From: Paraphysomonas bandaiensis
Taxonomy: Eukaryota; Chrysophyceae
Length of the DNA stretch: 64,000 nucleotides
Reading direction: 5' to 3'
NCBI GenBank assembly: GCA_965644295.1
Contig: CBFFRP010000152.1
Span: 124,001-188,000 of the forward strand
Numbering within the stretch: the stretch's first letter is position 1; every line of letters begins with the position of its first letter. Shown here piece by piece: positions 63,820 through 64,000 of this stretch. The notes beneath the pieces are model-generated. The model did not search any database and had not been told where the DNA came from. It saw only the letters and a program-made list of their open reading frames with translations. The position numbers were made by a program, and so were the translations under genes.

Positions 63820-64000
63820 TATAGTACCTATAGGTAGTATTGGTATTATATTTTTAGGTAGTACCTATAGGTAGTATTGATACATGTAGGCAGTACCTAT
63901 AGGTACATTTTAATATAAATAGGGATACCTATCAGTAGGAAATCTAGAGGTCATAGGTACCACCTATAGGGAGACGAATAGGTACGTGTATTAGGGGGTA
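63820..64000. repeat. Right array of ACCTATAGGT palindromes, cut by window end
   Basis: At least four copies of the CCTATAGG core at about 63827, 63882, 63896 and 63965, with further TAGGTA fragments up to the end of the window. The right end of the element lies at or beyond 64000, so a terminal repeat and target-site duplication cannot be tested here. Confidence 0.85.

Overview
This is a nuclear genomic window from a ciliated (flagellated) unicellular eukaryote. The evidence is a ciliary (axonemal) dynein heavy chain, long centrosome/basal-body-style coiled-coil proteins, an IP3R/RyR-type Ca2+ channel, nuclear ribosome-biogenesis KRR1, and many short GT-AG introns of mostly 43-60 nt with flanking AT-rich intergenic DNA. 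The standard genetic code works throughout. I cannot name the species or lineage from sequence alone.

Layout: 1-3448 (+) is the 3' part of a TLDc-domain protein gene. 3.9-11.2 kb is a graveyard of mobile DNA: a gag-like ORF, a near-perfect 1,093-bp inverted repeat, a second inverted repeat, a Ty3-type integrase tail, a diverged copy of the big palindrome and Ty1/copia RNase H fragments. 11441-22884 (-) is a 13-exon gene for a giant coiled-coil protein (about 3,605 aa). 23499-25177 (+) is a chloroquine-resistance-transporter-like (CRT) carrier. 25627-26906 (-) is KRR1. 27321-40592 (+) is a complete single-headed inner-arm-type dynein heavy chain (4,382 aa). 41349-43273 (+) is a broken Tc1/mariner-IS630-like transposase, split by a 146-bp insertion with a 15-bp target-site duplication. 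44791-48120 (-) is an HMMR/RHAMM-like spindle coiled-coil protein. 48676-57520 (+) is a complete 2,881-aa IP3R/RyR-family Ca2+ release channel. 57.9 kb to the window end looks like a large DNA transposon: a Plavaka/KDZ-like transposase on the minus strand, a second gene on the plus strand, and arrays of the palindrome ACCTATAGGT on both flanks.

The most exciting item is inside the IP3R/RyR-like channel. Between the N-terminal ligand-binding/RIH region and the second RIH region, one uninterrupted exon encodes what looks like a full four-helix voltage-sensor domain. Its S4 has six arginines at every third residue, and S2 and S3 carry the matching acidic residues. The normal pore, with GGIGD filter and C-terminal zinc-finger motif, is kept at the far end, while most IP3-coordinating residues are missing. 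I know of no described Ca2+ release channel with a built-in voltage sensor. If real, it could couple membrane voltage to internal Ca2+ release within one polypeptide.

Several genes share a theme of cilium/centrosome/spindle (dynein, two coiled-coil proteins) and Ca2+ signalling or membrane transport (IP3R-like, CRT-like). Gene pairs are head-to-head at 22.9-23.5, 26.9-27.3 and 48.1-48.7 kb. I infer no operon-like linkage.
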